Assembly: GCA_016934415.1 (NCBI GenBank)
Contig: JAFGSW010000058.1
Coordinates: 1-64,000, forward strand
Length of the DNA: 64,000 nt
From: Spirochaetales bacterium
GTDB lineage: Bacteria > Spirochaetota > Spirochaetia > SZUA-6 > RPPD01
Direction: 5' to 3'
How positions within the stretch are numbered: the first letter of the stretch is position 1; every line of letters starts with the position of its first letter. The notes below the pieces were generated by a model. It ran no database searches, was not told where the DNA came from, and saw only the letters and a program-made list of their open reading frames with translations. Positions 43,511 to 52,346 of the stretch are shown here, piece after piece. The position numbers and the translations under genes are program-made.

Positions 43511-43801
43511 TTATTTTTTTCGAAGAACATCATTGAGCTCTTCCGGATTCTGCCAGGACGATGCGGCCACGGTTCGCCACTTAGGGTCGGTTGTGATTAA
43601 ATCTTTCATTTCCTCTGCATATGAAAAGTAACCCATTGTAATCCAGTTTTCGAATACGCCAGCGCCGATGTGGGCGAGGAGCGTTTCGTCATGCGGGCAG
43701 AGGTTGATGATCGCCTTCAGTATTTCCCAACTCTCCCGGTCCGCTTTCTCTATAATCCAGACTGCTTCGTCATGAACATTTTCGTCGGGATGAGATGACA
43801 T
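43511..43801 (-). CDS. DUF6869-like small protein, possibly 5'-truncated
   Basis: A 96-residue protein from the ATG at 43801. The segment ETLLAHIGAGVFENWI resembles the IGAGPLE motif of DUF6869-type proteins of unknown function. Upstream of the ATG the same frame stays open for 52 more codons to 43957 and is protein-like (IRELEKKYESEGLTPRDALT), but contains no start codon and is preceded by TGA. The gene may therefore be a truncated or frameshifted relic whose internal ATG is not the true start. Confidence 0.5.
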   Translation of the reverse strand: MSSHPDENVHDEAVWIIEKADRESWEILKAIINLCPHDETLLAHIGAGVFENWITMGYFSYAEEMKDLITTDPKWRTVAASSWQNPEELNDVLRKK

Positions 43802-44051
43802 TGGAACTTCTTTGAACGCCTTTGTAAGGGCGTCCCTCGGCGTCAGGCCTTCGCTCTCATACTTTTTCTCAAGCTCGCGTATCCGGGTGTTTTTACCTTC
43901 ATGGATTGTGAGGCCGGATTTGATGAACCGCGACGCATAGGAAAGATAACCCTTGGCTCATCGCCCGATATTCATGGAAAGGTATTGTATCGCCTAAAGG
44001 CCAACGGAACAAGTTCGAGTCGCGATGATTGTTCGCGATTATTTTACGACG

Positions 44052-44135
44052 GAGCATTTGACCTTCCGGCGGGAACATTGGAACTGCCGGCTTGAGCATT
44101 GGAGTTATCGGCGCGAGCATTGGAATCTCCAGTGT
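44052..44135. repeat. 21-bp tandem repeat, four degenerate units
   Basis: Units of exactly 21 bases start at 44052, 44073, 44094 and 44115 (for example GAGCATTGGAGTTATCGGCG plus one base). They share the GA start and ATCGGCGC end with the larger array at 44695. Confidence 0.65.
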
Positions 44136-44694
44136 AAAATGCGCATGGAACAATGGGTGTTGAACCTCTTCTTAAGCACATCGCGAATTACCTCCCGACA
44201 AGAAAAATTCTTGAAAATTCCATCCCCCCGGTGCGAAACTGACGCATCAAATGAAAACGTCGGCGTCATTCCAAAAACACGAGCTCGATTTCACCCACCC
44301 TTCGCGCGCGGCCGCGGGCCGGGCGCACACGCCTCTCACGATCATCGATCCGATCCGTCGATCCGACTCCCGTTCCCCCTCACGGGCCGTCCCGCGGTCG
44401 GGCCGGACACACGACCGCACCGCTCACGATTTCGCCCGGTTCCGTCCGACGTTCGCTCATGACTCCGCTTTTGGCGCGGGGTGACGCGTGTCGTCCGCTG
44501 AAGCGGGCTCTCCTTAGAGAGGACACGGAGGACACGGAGAAGACGGAGAGTACGGAGAAGAAAAAAGAAAAAGGGTGAAGCGTATATGGATCGTGCCGGT
44601 CATGCACCGGTGCTGATCCGACGGGCGGCCGGAATTCGCGAAGAGATTCCCCGGAAGATTATTTTAGCGATGCGACCGACCGCGCAAATGGCGC

Positions 44695-44988
44695 GACAAG
44701 GAATTTCATTGCCGCGACAAAGAATTCAATCGGTGAGACAAGGAATTCAGTCGGCGCGACAAAGAATTCAGTCGGCGCGACAAAGAATTTAATCGGCGCG
44801 ACAAAGAATTCAATCGGTGCGACAAAGAATTCAATCGGTGCGACAAAGAATTCAGTCGGCGCGACAAAGAATTCAATCGGACCGACAAAGAATTCAATCG
44901 GACCGACAAAGAATTCAGTCGGTGCGACAAAGAATTCAGTCGGCGCGACAAAGAATTCAGTCGGCGCGACAAAGAATTTTGTTTTCGC
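44695..44988. repeat. 21-bp minisatellite, 14 units
   Basis: Fourteen contiguous 21-base units, consensus GACAAAGAATTCARTCGGYG plus C, beginning at 44695 and stepping by exactly 21 to 44968. Variation is confined to a few positions. A degenerate fifteenth unit follows. The AAAGAATT tract recurs every two helical turns. The array lies directly upstream of the gene at 45077. Confidence 0.92.
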
Positions 44989-45076
44989 GGCAAAGCGCGT
45001 GAACGGGGCTCCGTCACCGGACGTGTTCCGGTTTGAAAAATCCATATCAATTTCCGAAAGGGAAAGGGGTGAGTTC

Positions 45077-45775
45077 ATGGAGTTACTGAATGCGACCGTA
45101 CAGGACGCGAAGACGCTGCTCAAGGTGGCGCGGAAGTACGAGGCGGACGACAATTCGTCAGAGGGGATAGACTCAGGCCTCGTGAAAGAGCTCACCGGCG
45201 CGATCGAAATGGCGATCGCCGCCGACACCAACCAGCGAAACGCGCTGCGCGACGTCGGGCGGCTCACGGAGGAACAGAAAAAAACCATGAAGAAGGCCGT
45301 GGCGCTCATCGGCAAGGAGCGCAACGCGGCCAAGGCCTGTTTCGGCGCGCGTGACGCCCAGATGATGAAGGAGTTCGCGGTCGGCAAAACGCAGGCGAAG
45401 ACCGTCAAGGACGCGATCACCGACCTGGCCTACATGAGGAAGGCGGCGGAAAAACACATCGGAGAGCTGGCCCGCTACGGCTTCAAGGCCTCCGACCTGG
45501 CGGCCCTCACGACGGCGGCTTCCGACCTGGAGGTGGTGGACGCCGAACAGGAGCTTTCCAAAAAGACCCGGAAAAACGCCACCACGGGGAGAAATGATAC
45601 GCTCCAGGCCCTCAAGCGGGCGATCCAGAAAACCCGCTCGTCCGCCAAGAGCGTCTTCTACGACCGCAAGGACGTGCCCGTCGAGTTCGAGACGATCAAG
45701 CGCGCCAAGCCGGCCAAGAAGGCGAAGCGGACGCTGACGGTGGAAAAGCCGGCGCGGCAGGTGACGACGGCTTGA
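45077..45775 (+). CDS. helical Lys/Ala-rich protein of unknown function
   Basis: A 232-residue cytoplasmic protein, almost entirely helical with heptad-like stretches. It ends in a very basic tail (KRAKPAKKAKRTLTVEKPAR) reminiscent of nucleic-acid-binding tails. ATG 45077 is chosen because GGGGTGA lies just upstream; an earlier ATG at 44999 sits in the minisatellite flank. No family recognised. The TGA stop is followed in the same frame by the next gene. Confidence 0.65.
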   Translation: MELLNATVQDAKTLLKVARKYEADDNSSEGIDSGLVKELTGAIEMAIAADTNQRNALRDVGRLTEEQKKTMKKAVALIGKERNAAKACFGARDAQMMKEFAVGKTQAKTVKDAITDLAYMRKAAEKHIGELARYGFKASDLAALTTAASDLEVVDAEQELSKKTRKNATTGRNDTLQALKRAIQKTRSSAKSVFYDRKDVPVEFETIKRAKPAKKAKRTLTVEKPARQVTTA

Positions 45776-45778
45776 GGC

Positions 45779-46414
45779 CTGCTGAAGGCCGAGCTCGAGC
45801 GCTTCATCGCCTGGAACAGCCTGGAAGCGACGGCGCGGAAAGCGAAGCCCGGCGAGTGGGAGATCGTTTTCACGCGCGAGTTTTTCGCCGAGCCGGCCAC
45901 GCCGTTCGTCTCCCTGAGGGACTTCATCGACTTCACCGATCCTGTCGATCCCGCGACCATGACGCTCACGATCACGGAGAAAAATCAGGACGTCGTGAAA
46001 GAGCTCGGCATCGACGACGCGTCCCGGACGCTTGTCTACGCCCTCGACGTCGACCGGGGTGAATTCGCGAGCTACCGTTATGAGATCATGGATCAGGCGA
46101 TGGAAGACCGCGCCTGGGACGTGCCGCTCGACAAGGACCCGCCCGTTCTCCACTTCACGTCCGAAATGCGCGCGGGCAATCCCGAGGCCTTCACGGACGA
46201 CGCGGTCCGGCAAAAATTCGACGATCTTTTAAAAAAGCTTTCGGGCATTCCCCGGACCGCGGAGCACACCGTCGCGTTCGGTCCGTCACGCCTTACCCCC
46301 GATCTCGGGGAGGTCCGCGCCGAGTTCTATGGCCGCCGGACCCAGTTCGTCAGTCTCCTCATCACGTCGGCTCCGCGTGTCGCGGCGGGCGAGACGCCCA
46401 CCGTCCCCTGTTAG
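45779..46414 (+). CDS. protein of unknown function with non-canonical start
   Basis: The frame is open from directly after the TGA of the preceding gene (same frame) to 46414. The first ATG is at 45959, but the 60 codons before it are clearly protein-like (LLKAELERFIAWNSLEATAR; WEIVFTREFFAEPATPFVSL) and contain no ATG, GTG or TTG. A CTG at 45779 or 45782 after TTGAGG, or readthrough of the TGA, would explain this. From CTG the product has 211 residues. No domain recognised. Confidence 0.55.
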   Translation: MLKAELERFIAWNSLEATARKAKPGEWEIVFTREFFAEPATPFVSLRDFIDFTDPVDPATMTLTITEKNQDVVKELGIDDASRTLVYALDVDRGEFASYRYEIMDQAMEDRAWDVPLDKDPPVLHFTSEMRAGNPEAFTDDAVRQKFDDLLKKLSGIPRTAEHTVAFGPSRLTPDLGEVRAEFYGRRTQFVSLLITSAPRVAAGETPTVPC

Positions 46415-46537
46415 TCCGTCTCCTTTTCATCTTGCGCCGCGACCGGACCTCGCTTATGATTACGGTGACGCGGCGGCGCCGGCCGTTCGGCCGGAGTTCC
46501 GATCCGCGAAATCCCGTCGAACGAAAGGAAGCGCGCC

Positions 46538-46867
46538 ATGGCCCGAACCACAATGGACATCGCCACGAAAAAATCCCCGAAGGAACTGGGGGGGATCATC
46601 GCCTCGTTCATGCAAAAGGAAGGGTTCAAGAAAACCACGGCCCGGGGAGAGGAAATCTGGAAGAAAGGGGTCGGCCTGCTCACCGCGCCCCAGTTCCTGA
46701 AGACGGAGATCAGGGAGAGTACCGTGCACCTGGAAGCGTGGCTGAAAACCGCGCTGCTGCCGGGGGTGTACGTCGGCGAGATGGGGACCACGGGAGCCTA
46801 CGCGTTCGCCGTCAAGGCGGTGCTCCGCAAGCGCGTGGAAAAGCTCAAGGCGGCGGTCGAAGGCTGA
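46538..46867 (+). CDS. small conserved-looking protein of unknown function
   Basis: A 109-residue cytoplasmic protein opening MARTTMDIATKKSPKELGGI, mixed alpha/beta, with a Lys/Arg-rich C-terminal helix. AAAGGA lies upstream of the ATG at a suitable distance. Convergent with the following gene (stop codons adjacent). No confident family. Confidence 0.6.
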   Translation: MARTTMDIATKKSPKELGGIIASFMQKEGFKKTTARGEEIWKKGVGLLTAPQFLKTEIRESTVHLEAWLKTALLPGVYVGEMGTTGAYAFAVKAVLRKRVEKLKAAVEG

Positions 46868-47212
46868 TCACCGGGAAGCCCGGCTGAGCTCTTCATCCCA
46901 CAGATCGACCTGGCGGTCGATGCGTATCACGCCCCGGCCGTCCCGCTTGATCTGATACATTTCCCAACCGGCCGCCGCCGATGCGGTTTCGTCCACATCT
47001 CCGTAATTCATGGGCGACTGGGAGCGCAGGATGTCATTCTTTTCCGGCACGTGGACGAATACGTTATCGCCGATGACGGCGCCTTGCCGCCCGGCGTATC
47101 CGTCCCGTGCCATGGCCTTTGCCAACGCGGGGTAGCGGGCCGCTTGCGCGCACAGTACGGCCGGCGCGATGAAGACAAGGGCGAGGACGAGAACCGCGAA
47201 TCGCATTTTCAT
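46868..47212 (-). CDS. small secreted protein of unknown function
   Basis: A 114-residue protein with signal peptide MKMRFAVLVLALVFIAPAVLC. The mature part is short and charged (KDGYAGRQG-like and VFVHVPEKNDILRSQSP segments) and has no recognised domain. The start is placed at 47212, where the signal peptide begins. It lies 43 bases downstream of the beta-glucosidase gene on the same strand and may be co-transcribed. Confidence 0.6.
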   Translation of the reverse strand: MKMRFAVLVLALVFIAPAVLCAQAARYPALAKAMARDGYAGRQGAVIGDNVFVHVPEKNDILRSQSPMNYGDVDETASAAAGWEMYQIKRDGRGVIRIDRQVDLWDEELSRASR

Positions 47213-47255
47213 CGTCTTTTCTTTCGGACGCGCCGGCGCGGACCCTCCGTCTCGT

Positions 47256-49847
47256 CTATTTCTTCCCTCCCGCCTTGTCGATGCCACCGGACGTCACCCG
47301 CAGTTTGCCCGTGAGCCGGATGTCGCCGGACGAGCTTCCCACCATGACGTCGATCGCGGCGGGATTGAGCCTGAAGGCGTGGGCTGATGCGTCCCAATAC
47401 CCCAGCGTCTCGCCGTTCACGGCGAGGGGAATCGTGACCGTCTTTTTCTGGCCGGCCTTCAAGGTCACGCGTTCGAACCCGACGAGCTTCTTTTTCGGCA
47501 GTTTCTCGGCCGGATCGTTGTTGCGGATGTAGAGCTGGACCACCTCGTCGCCTTCGCGCGTGCCCGTGTTGGCGAGCGTGAGGCTCACCTTGACCGCGGC
47601 GCCCGCCTTGGCGGCGCGGGCGGAAAGCTTCAGCCCCGAATAGGCGAAGGTGGTGTAGGAAAGCCCGTGGCCGAAGGGGTAGAGCGGCTCGCCCTCGTAA
47701 TACCAATAGGTGCGGTTGCCCTCGCGCACGTCGTACTTGTAGATCGCCGGGACGTCGTCGAGGGTTTTGTACCAGGTGGTGGTGAGCTTGCCGCCGGGAT
47801 TGTAGTCGCCGAAGAGGACGTCGGCGATCGCCGCGCCCTGGGACTGGCCGCCGTACCAGGCGCACAGGATGCCGGGCGCGTTTTCCTGGATCCAGTTGAT
47901 CTCCAGGCGCGGGCCGTTCACGAGCACCACCACGGTTTTTGGATTGGCCGCGTACACCGCCTGGACCAGTTTTTCCTGAACGCCCGGCAGGCCGATGTTG
48001 CTCCGGTCGCGTTCCTCGTCCGACACCGTGAGGTCGGTGCCCACGACGACGACGGCCGCGTCCGCTTTCTCGGCGAGAGCGGCGGCCGCCGCGATGCCGG
48101 ACTCGTCGCGCCCGCCCACGGTGCAGCCCTCGACGTAGTCGACGACGACGCCCCCCGAGTTCAGGGCGGCGCGGTAGTTCGGGTTCACGGGCTTGAATTC
48201 GAACCAGTTGAGATTGATCAGATCGTCGAAACCCGTGCCGTAAAACTTAATGTACAGGTCGTGGATGCCCGCGGCCGGTCCGGCGGCGGCGGACAGGGTG
48301 ACCCACTTCTGCCAATTGCCGGTTGATTGTACGACGACACTGGCGATTTTCGGACCGGTGAGCCCGTCGAGCCGAAATTCCATGGTTCCGCCTTTGGACT
48401 GGCTCGCGACGCGCACCTCGACGCCGCTGCAGCCGTCGGCGAAATCGATCGCGGCGAACTTTACCCAGTCGCCTTCGTTGACATAGCCGACGTTTCGGCC
48501 TCCCTCCCGGCAGGGCCCGGTCTTGATCCCCGACTGGTCGCTGAACGATTCGGCCTTGATGCGAATGAACGCGTGCTGCGGCGCCTTGAGCTTGTTGCGG
48601 ATCCCGTCGAGCGGGGAGACGGAGAAGGAGGGGGTGCCGGAATAGCCGCCGAAAATGGCGCGGTTGGCATTGGGCCCGATCACGGCGATCGATTTCAGGG
48701 ACTTGGCGTCGAGGGGCAGAATGCCCTTGTCGTTCTTGAGGAGGACGATCGCCTTTTTCGCCGCGAGCAGGGCGAGGTCGCGGTGGGCCTGGGAATCGAG
48801 CTCGCTGATGGGTATGGAGCGGTATGTCACCATCGAATCCGGGTCGAACTCGCCCAGGCGGAAGCGGGCCCGGAAGGCGCGGAAGAGCGCCAGGTCGATG
48901 TCGGACTCGGCGATGAGTCCCTGCTCCAGCGCGCGCTTGAGCGAGGACTGGTACACGCCGCCGCAGTTGATGTCGGTGCCCGCCTTGACGCCCATCGCCG
49001 CGGCTTCCTGACTCGTTTTCGCGAAACGGTGTCCCGTGTAGATGTCGGCTATGGCGCCGCAGTCGGAGACCGTGAATCCGTCGAAGCCCCACTCGCCGCG
49101 CAGAATGTCGGTCATGAGCTCCTTGCTCGCGCAGCACGGCACGCGGTTCAAGGCGTTATAGGCGCCCATGAGCGACTGCACGTGACCGTCGACCACGCCG
49201 GCCTTGAAGGCCGCCAGGTAGTACTCGCGCAGGTCGCGCTCGTCCATGTCGGATGAGCCCCTGTGGCGGTTGAACTCGGAGTTGTTGGCCGCGAAGTGTT
49301 TTATGGTGGACACGGTCCGCAAGTATTTCGGGTCGTCGCCCTGCATTCCCTTGATGAAGCCGACGGCCATCCGTCCGGTGAGATACGGATCCTCGCTGTA
49401 GCCCTCCTCTTCGCGGCCCCAGCGCGGATCGCGGAGCAGGTTGATGGTCGGGCTCCAGAAGGTGAGGTTCTTCTGCGAACCGGCATTGGTCTTGGCGCGC
49501 GCCTCAATGGAGACCACGGTGGTGATCTGTTGAAGGAGTACGGGGTCCCAGGTGGAGCCGAGGGCGTCGGCCTGCGGGAACACGGTGGCCAGCCCCTGGC
49601 GGGCCACCCCGTGCAGGGCCTCGCTCCAATAGTTGTAGGCGGGAACGCCGAGGCGGGGAATGCCCGGCACGGAATTGCCCATCTGGCGGTACTTTTCGTC
49701 CAGGGTCATCCTGCTTATGAGATCCTTGACGCGGACCTCGATCGGCTTGGACGGATCGAGATAATCCTGGGCGAAAAGGACGGGCGCCAGGGTGAGAAGG
49801 AATAACGATAAAAATACGATTTTAAGGCAAGGGCGATATTGCTGCAT
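47256..49847 (-). CDS. secreted family 3 glycoside hydrolase with inserted CBM6-like domain
   Basis: An 863-residue exported enzyme (signal peptide ending VLFAQ) of the beta-glucosidase/xylosidase family. The N-terminal TIM-barrel domain carries the nucleophile Asp in FTVSDCGAI and the substrate-binding KHFAANNSE. The second GH3 domain is split by a CBM6-like insertion (about residues 435-560, GYVNEGDWVKF and VEVRVASQSKGGTMEFRLDG). A fibronectin-III-like domain closes the chain. It probably trims plant or exopolysaccharide oligomers outside the cell or in the periplasm. AGGAGG lies upstream of the ATG. Confidence 0.93.
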   Translation of the reverse strand: MQQYRPCLKIVFLSLFLLTLAPVLFAQDYLDPSKPIEVRVKDLISRMTLDEKYRQMGNSVPGIPRLGVPAYNYWSEALHGVARQGLATVFPQADALGSTWDPVLLQQITTVVSIEARAKTNAGSQKNLTFWSPTINLLRDPRWGREEEGYSEDPYLTGRMAVGFIKGMQGDDPKYLRTVSTIKHFAANNSEFNRHRGSSDMDERDLREYYLAAFKAGVVDGHVQSLMGAYNALNRVPCCASKELMTDILRGEWGFDGFTVSDCGAIADIYTGHRFAKTSQEAAAMGVKAGTDINCGGVYQSSLKRALEQGLIAESDIDLALFRAFRARFRLGEFDPDSMVTYRSIPISELDSQAHRDLALLAAKKAIVLLKNDKGILPLDAKSLKSIAVIGPNANRAIFGGYSGTPSFSVSPLDGIRNKLKAPQHAFIRIKAESFSDQSGIKTGPCREGGRNVGYVNEGDWVKFAAIDFADGCSGVEVRVASQSKGGTMEFRLDGLTGPKIASVVVQSTGNWQKWVTLSAAAGPAAGIHDLYIKFYGTGFDDLINLNWFEFKPVNPNYRAALNSGGVVVDYVEGCTVGGRDESGIAAAAALAEKADAAVVVVGTDLTVSDEERDRSNIGLPGVQEKLVQAVYAANPKTVVVLVNGPRLEINWIQENAPGILCAWYGGQSQGAAIADVLFGDYNPGGKLTTTWYKTLDDVPAIYKYDVREGNRTYWYYEGEPLYPFGHGLSYTTFAYSGLKLSARAAKAGAAVKVSLTLANTGTREGDEVVQLYIRNNDPAEKLPKKKLVGFERVTLKAGQKKTVTIPLAVNGETLGYWDASAHAFRLNPAAIDVMVGSSSGDIRLTGKLRVTSGGIDKAGGKK

Positions 49848-49970
49848 GCGGAGGCCTCCTTTTGGTCGAGTCGACATTCGGGAAAAATAAACATACCATA
49901 CAATGAAAATCAAATAAAGGCGTTACGCGCGCGAAATAGAGAAAAGCCGCGTCGCGCGGAGGGGGATGAC

Positions 49971-50126
49971 GTGAGTCGGAAATCGAATTCTTCGCCGAGA
50001 CTGCTCGGATGGACGATACCGGCGATGTTGACCGCCGTTTTCTGTTGGCGCTCCGCGGGGGAAAACAGGCCGGTGGGGGGGCTGTATCCGTCCTTGAAAT
50101 TTAAAACCGGAGCCGCGAAGAAATGA
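49971..50126 (+). CDS. possible 51-residue small protein
   Basis: GTG start with GGAGGG upstream. The product has a short hydrophobic segment (LLGWTIPAMLTAVFCW) and a polar tail. It could be a small membrane peptide or the remnant of a lipoprotein. No support beyond the ribosome binding site. Confidence 0.25.
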   Translation: MSRKSNSSPRLLGWTIPAMLTAVFCWRSAGENRPVGGLYPSLKFKTGAAKK

Positions 50127-50173
50127 GGATCATCCGACGGCTGCCGAACTGGTGCAGCGCCTGACGCGACGAT

Positions 50174-50281
50174 CTATTTCGTCGGCGATTCGATGCCCAC
50201 GATCGTCCGTATGACCGATAGCGCGTGATTGAACGAATCAACACTTTTTCGCTGTATCGCGGCAAACTTTTTCATTTTCAT
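50174..50281 (-). CDS. possible 35-residue small protein
   Basis: ATG 50281 preceded by GGAGG at five-base spacing. The product opens MKMKKFAAIQRKSVDSFNHA and is basic and helical, with no homologue recognised. The good ribosome binding site is the only strong evidence. Confidence 0.3.
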   Translation of the reverse strand: MKMKKFAAIQRKSVDSFNHALSVIRTIVGIESPTK

Positions 50282-50398
50282 AAATCCTCCGTGACGGCCG
50301 GCATCCCGCCGGACATCGTCTTTATTTGAATTTACTCATTATTTTCACAGGAGAACAGCATAGTGCGCCTTCCGCCCGCAGCGGGTCTCGTCCCCCTC

Positions 50399-50427
50399 TT
50401 GCCAATAAGCCGATTTCGCCCGATAGT
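50399..50427 (+). promoter_or_regulatory. promoter giving leaderless capA-like mRNA
   Basis: TTGCCA (50399-50404), 17-base spacer, GATAGT (50422-50427). Only six bases lie between the -10 and the ATG at 50434, so transcription should start at the start codon. Confidence 0.55.
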
Positions 50428-50433
50428 GAAGGT

Positions 50434-51546
50434 ATGAATATCGGCTCGTTCCGCACGCTAGTTTGTATTTTCTGCCTTCTGGCGGCCGCCGTTCCGGCCG
50501 CGGCGGAGAACGGAAAGCTCGATCTCACCTTCGCGGGCGACATCATGTCGCATGACGTCAACTACCGCACGTCGGATTACAATGCCGTCTACGACGATGT
50601 CCGGGACAGGCTCACGCACGACGACCTCTCGTTCGGGAACCTGGAAACGCCGGTGGTTGAGGACCGGCCCTACTCCGGCTTTCCGTTCTTCAACATCCAC
50701 CTGGACTACGCGCGGGCGGCCGTCAACGGCGGATTCGACGTCTTCGCCCTGGCCAACAACCACACCCGGGACCAGCGGGAAACGGGAATGCTGAAGACGC
50801 TGTCGTCCCTTATCCTCCTGCGCGAGGAAACGAAGGGCGGCGTCTGGTATTCGGGCGTGCGCGGCGACCCCAAAAAACCTTTCGAGCCGGTGGCGATCGA
50901 AAGAAACGGATTTAAAATCGGATACCTGGCGGTGACCGAATTCCTCAACGACCGGCAATCGGTTCCGTACGCGCACGTGGTCGAGTACCGGAACAAGGCC
51001 GAGGCCGCCCGCTTCATTGACTGGGTGAAGACGGTCGCCCCCCGCTACGACCTTTTCATCCTCTCCTACCACGGCGACGTCGAGTACAAGCTCACCCCCG
51101 ACCCGGGGAAACGGGAGTTTTTCCGGGCCTTGGCGCGGGCGGGCGTCGGCATCGTCTGGGGACACCACCCGCACGTGGTTCAGCCGTACGAGTGCGTCGA
51201 GGCGGACGGCGTCCGGCGGCTGGTCATGTATTCAATGGGAAATTTCGTGTCGGGAATGGGAGTGTATTTCGTCGGCGGAAACCCGAGGGCGCCGCGCGCC
51301 TTCACGGCCGATTCCTTTCTCCTGCCGGTCACGGTGACGAGAAATGATGCGGGCAAGGCGGACGTGACGGCCGGCGAGCCGATCCTCATCACGAGCTTTT
51401 CGGCGCCCAACGGGGACATCCTCGTCAAGCGCCTCGAACCGCTCGCGGCCGGGGGCGCCCCGGGCCGGTGGCTCGCGTATTACCGCGCGCGCCTGGAGCT
51501 CATGAGGAAATTCCTCCGGGACATGCCTTCCTCCCTCAAGCCGTGA
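50434..51546 (+). CDS. CapA/PgsA-like metallophosphatase-fold protein
   Basis: A 370-residue exported protein (signal peptide MNIGSFRTLVCIFCLLAAAVPAAA) of the capsule-synthesis CapA family. Hallmarks are LTFAGDIMSH, GNLETPVVED, ALANNHTRD, LSYHGDVEY and WGHHPHVVQPYE, the metal-binding residues of the family. In poly-gamma-glutamate systems CapA aids polymer export; here no partner capBC genes are present, so the role may be a periplasmic hydrolase. Start chosen at the signal peptide, directly at the expected transcription start. Confidence 0.85.
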   Translation: MNIGSFRTLVCIFCLLAAAVPAAAENGKLDLTFAGDIMSHDVNYRTSDYNAVYDDVRDRLTHDDLSFGNLETPVVEDRPYSGFPFFNIHLDYARAAVNGGFDVFALANNHTRDQRETGMLKTLSSLILLREETKGGVWYSGVRGDPKKPFEPVAIERNGFKIGYLAVTEFLNDRQSVPYAHVVEYRNKAEAARFIDWVKTVAPRYDLFILSYHGDVEYKLTPDPGKREFFRALARAGVGIVWGHHPHVVQPYECVEADGVRRLVMYSMGNFVSGMGVYFVGGNPRAPRAFTADSFLLPVTVTRNDAGKADVTAGEPILITSFSAPNGDILVKRLEPLAAGGAPGRWLAYYRARLELMRKFLRDMPSSLKP

Positions 51547-51581
51547 CGGTCCCCGCGTTCCCACCCGGCGGAGGGGCAAGC

Positions 51582-51610
51582 TTGACATAACATATGGCCC
51601 CCACTACTAT
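51582..51610 (+). promoter_or_regulatory. promoter of the carbohydrate-binding lipoprotein gene
   Basis: TTGACA (51582-51587), 17-base spacer, TACTAT (51605-51610). The leader of about 23 bases includes AAGGAGG, a conventional arrangement. Confidence 0.7.
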
Positions 51611-51639
51611 TCTCTATCCGATCTACCAAGGAGGAATGT

Positions 51640-52197
51640 ATGAAACGAATTGGCATTTTCATGATTATCGCCGCGGCCGCGCTCGTGTTCGCTTGCGCGA
51701 CCACCTCGGGAGGCGCTGCGGGCGGTTCCCCGGCCGCGGGAGCGCTCTATACCACCGATTTCGAATCGGGGATAGGGGACTGGGCTCCCTACGGAGGGTC
51801 GCCGACGATCGAGGTTTCCACCGATTTCGCCCACTCCGGGACGCAGAGCCTGAAGACGGCCGATCGCGAGCAGACGTGGAACGCCCCGGCCTTGGACATC
51901 ACGGGGCTGACCTTCAATGCCGGCGCCTACGCGGTGACGTGCTGGGTGCTCGTTCCCAAGGACAGCCCCGTGAGCGCGGTGAAGATGACCGTCGAAACCA
52001 TGGTCGAGGGCGCCAAGAACTGGGTCCAGATCGCCAAGCCCGTGGAGGCCGAGGCCGAAAAGTGGGTGCAGATCACAGGCACGTTCGTCAGGCAGAAGGG
52101 TTTGGAGTCGGCGAGGCTGTACGTCGAGCCACTCGATCCGGAAGGCACCTTCTACGTCGACGACGTATCGATCGCTCCGGCTCCCGAGGAGAAGTGA
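51640..52197 (+). CDS. lipoprotein with CBM4/9-like carbohydrate-binding domain
   Basis: A 185-residue lipoprotein (MKRIGIFMIIAAAALVFAC, lipobox VFAC). A Gly/Ser/Ala-rich linker follows. Residues about 35-180 form a jelly-roll typical of carbohydrate-binding families 4/9: YTTDFESGIGDWAPYGG at the start and FYVDDVSIAP at the end. It probably holds polysaccharide at the cell surface near the GH3 enzyme. Strong ribosome binding site and promoter suggest high expression. Confidence 0.85.
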   Translation: MKRIGIFMIIAAAALVFACATTSGGAAGGSPAAGALYTTDFESGIGDWAPYGGSPTIEVSTDFAHSGTQSLKTADREQTWNAPALDITGLTFNAGAYAVTCWVLVPKDSPVSAVKMTVETMVEGAKNWVQIAKPVEAEAEKWVQITGTFVRQKGLESARLYVEPLDPEGTFYVDDVSIAPAPEEK

Positions 52198-52269
52198 GCG
52201 GGACGCAGCTCATTGCTCGTGAGAGGACTCCGGTCGACTTTCACGATCGGACTCCGAATTGTGCAATGA

Positions 52270-52308
52270 AAGCCGCCGTGCCCGGTGTAGGGCATGGCGG
52301 CTTTTTTT
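52270..52308 (+). terminator. rho-independent terminator after lipoprotein gene
   Basis: AGCCGCCGTGCCC, short loop, GGGCATGGCGGCT and a run of seven T. Confidence 0.85.
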
Positions 52309-52346
52309 CCGGCTCCTCGGAGTTTTTCGGTGAACACGAACCTGGC

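Larger units (their letters stand above)
43958..45076. other. gene-free region with two 21-bp minisatellites
   Basis: Several frames are open only because of the tandem repeats and GC-rich low-complexity DNA; none has a ribosome binding site and credible product. Between the two repeat tracts lie a GC-rich stretch (44290-44480) and GACACGGAGGACACGG-type repeats (about 44518-44570). Confidence 0.5.
49848..50433. other. gap with only two tiny candidate ORFs
   Basis: Apart from the small ORFs at 49971-50126 and 50174-50281 no feature is visible until the capA-like promoter at 50399. Confidence 0.4.

Noticed and set aside
44695-44988. Tandem array considered as a CRISPR
   Set aside because: The repeats are contiguous 21-mers with no unique spacers, and there are no cas genes.
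44659-45420. Minus-strand ORF with EFFVAPT heptad repeats
   Set aside because: The heptads come from reading the 21-bp minisatellite, and the remainder is antisense to the gene at 45077. No ribosome binding site.
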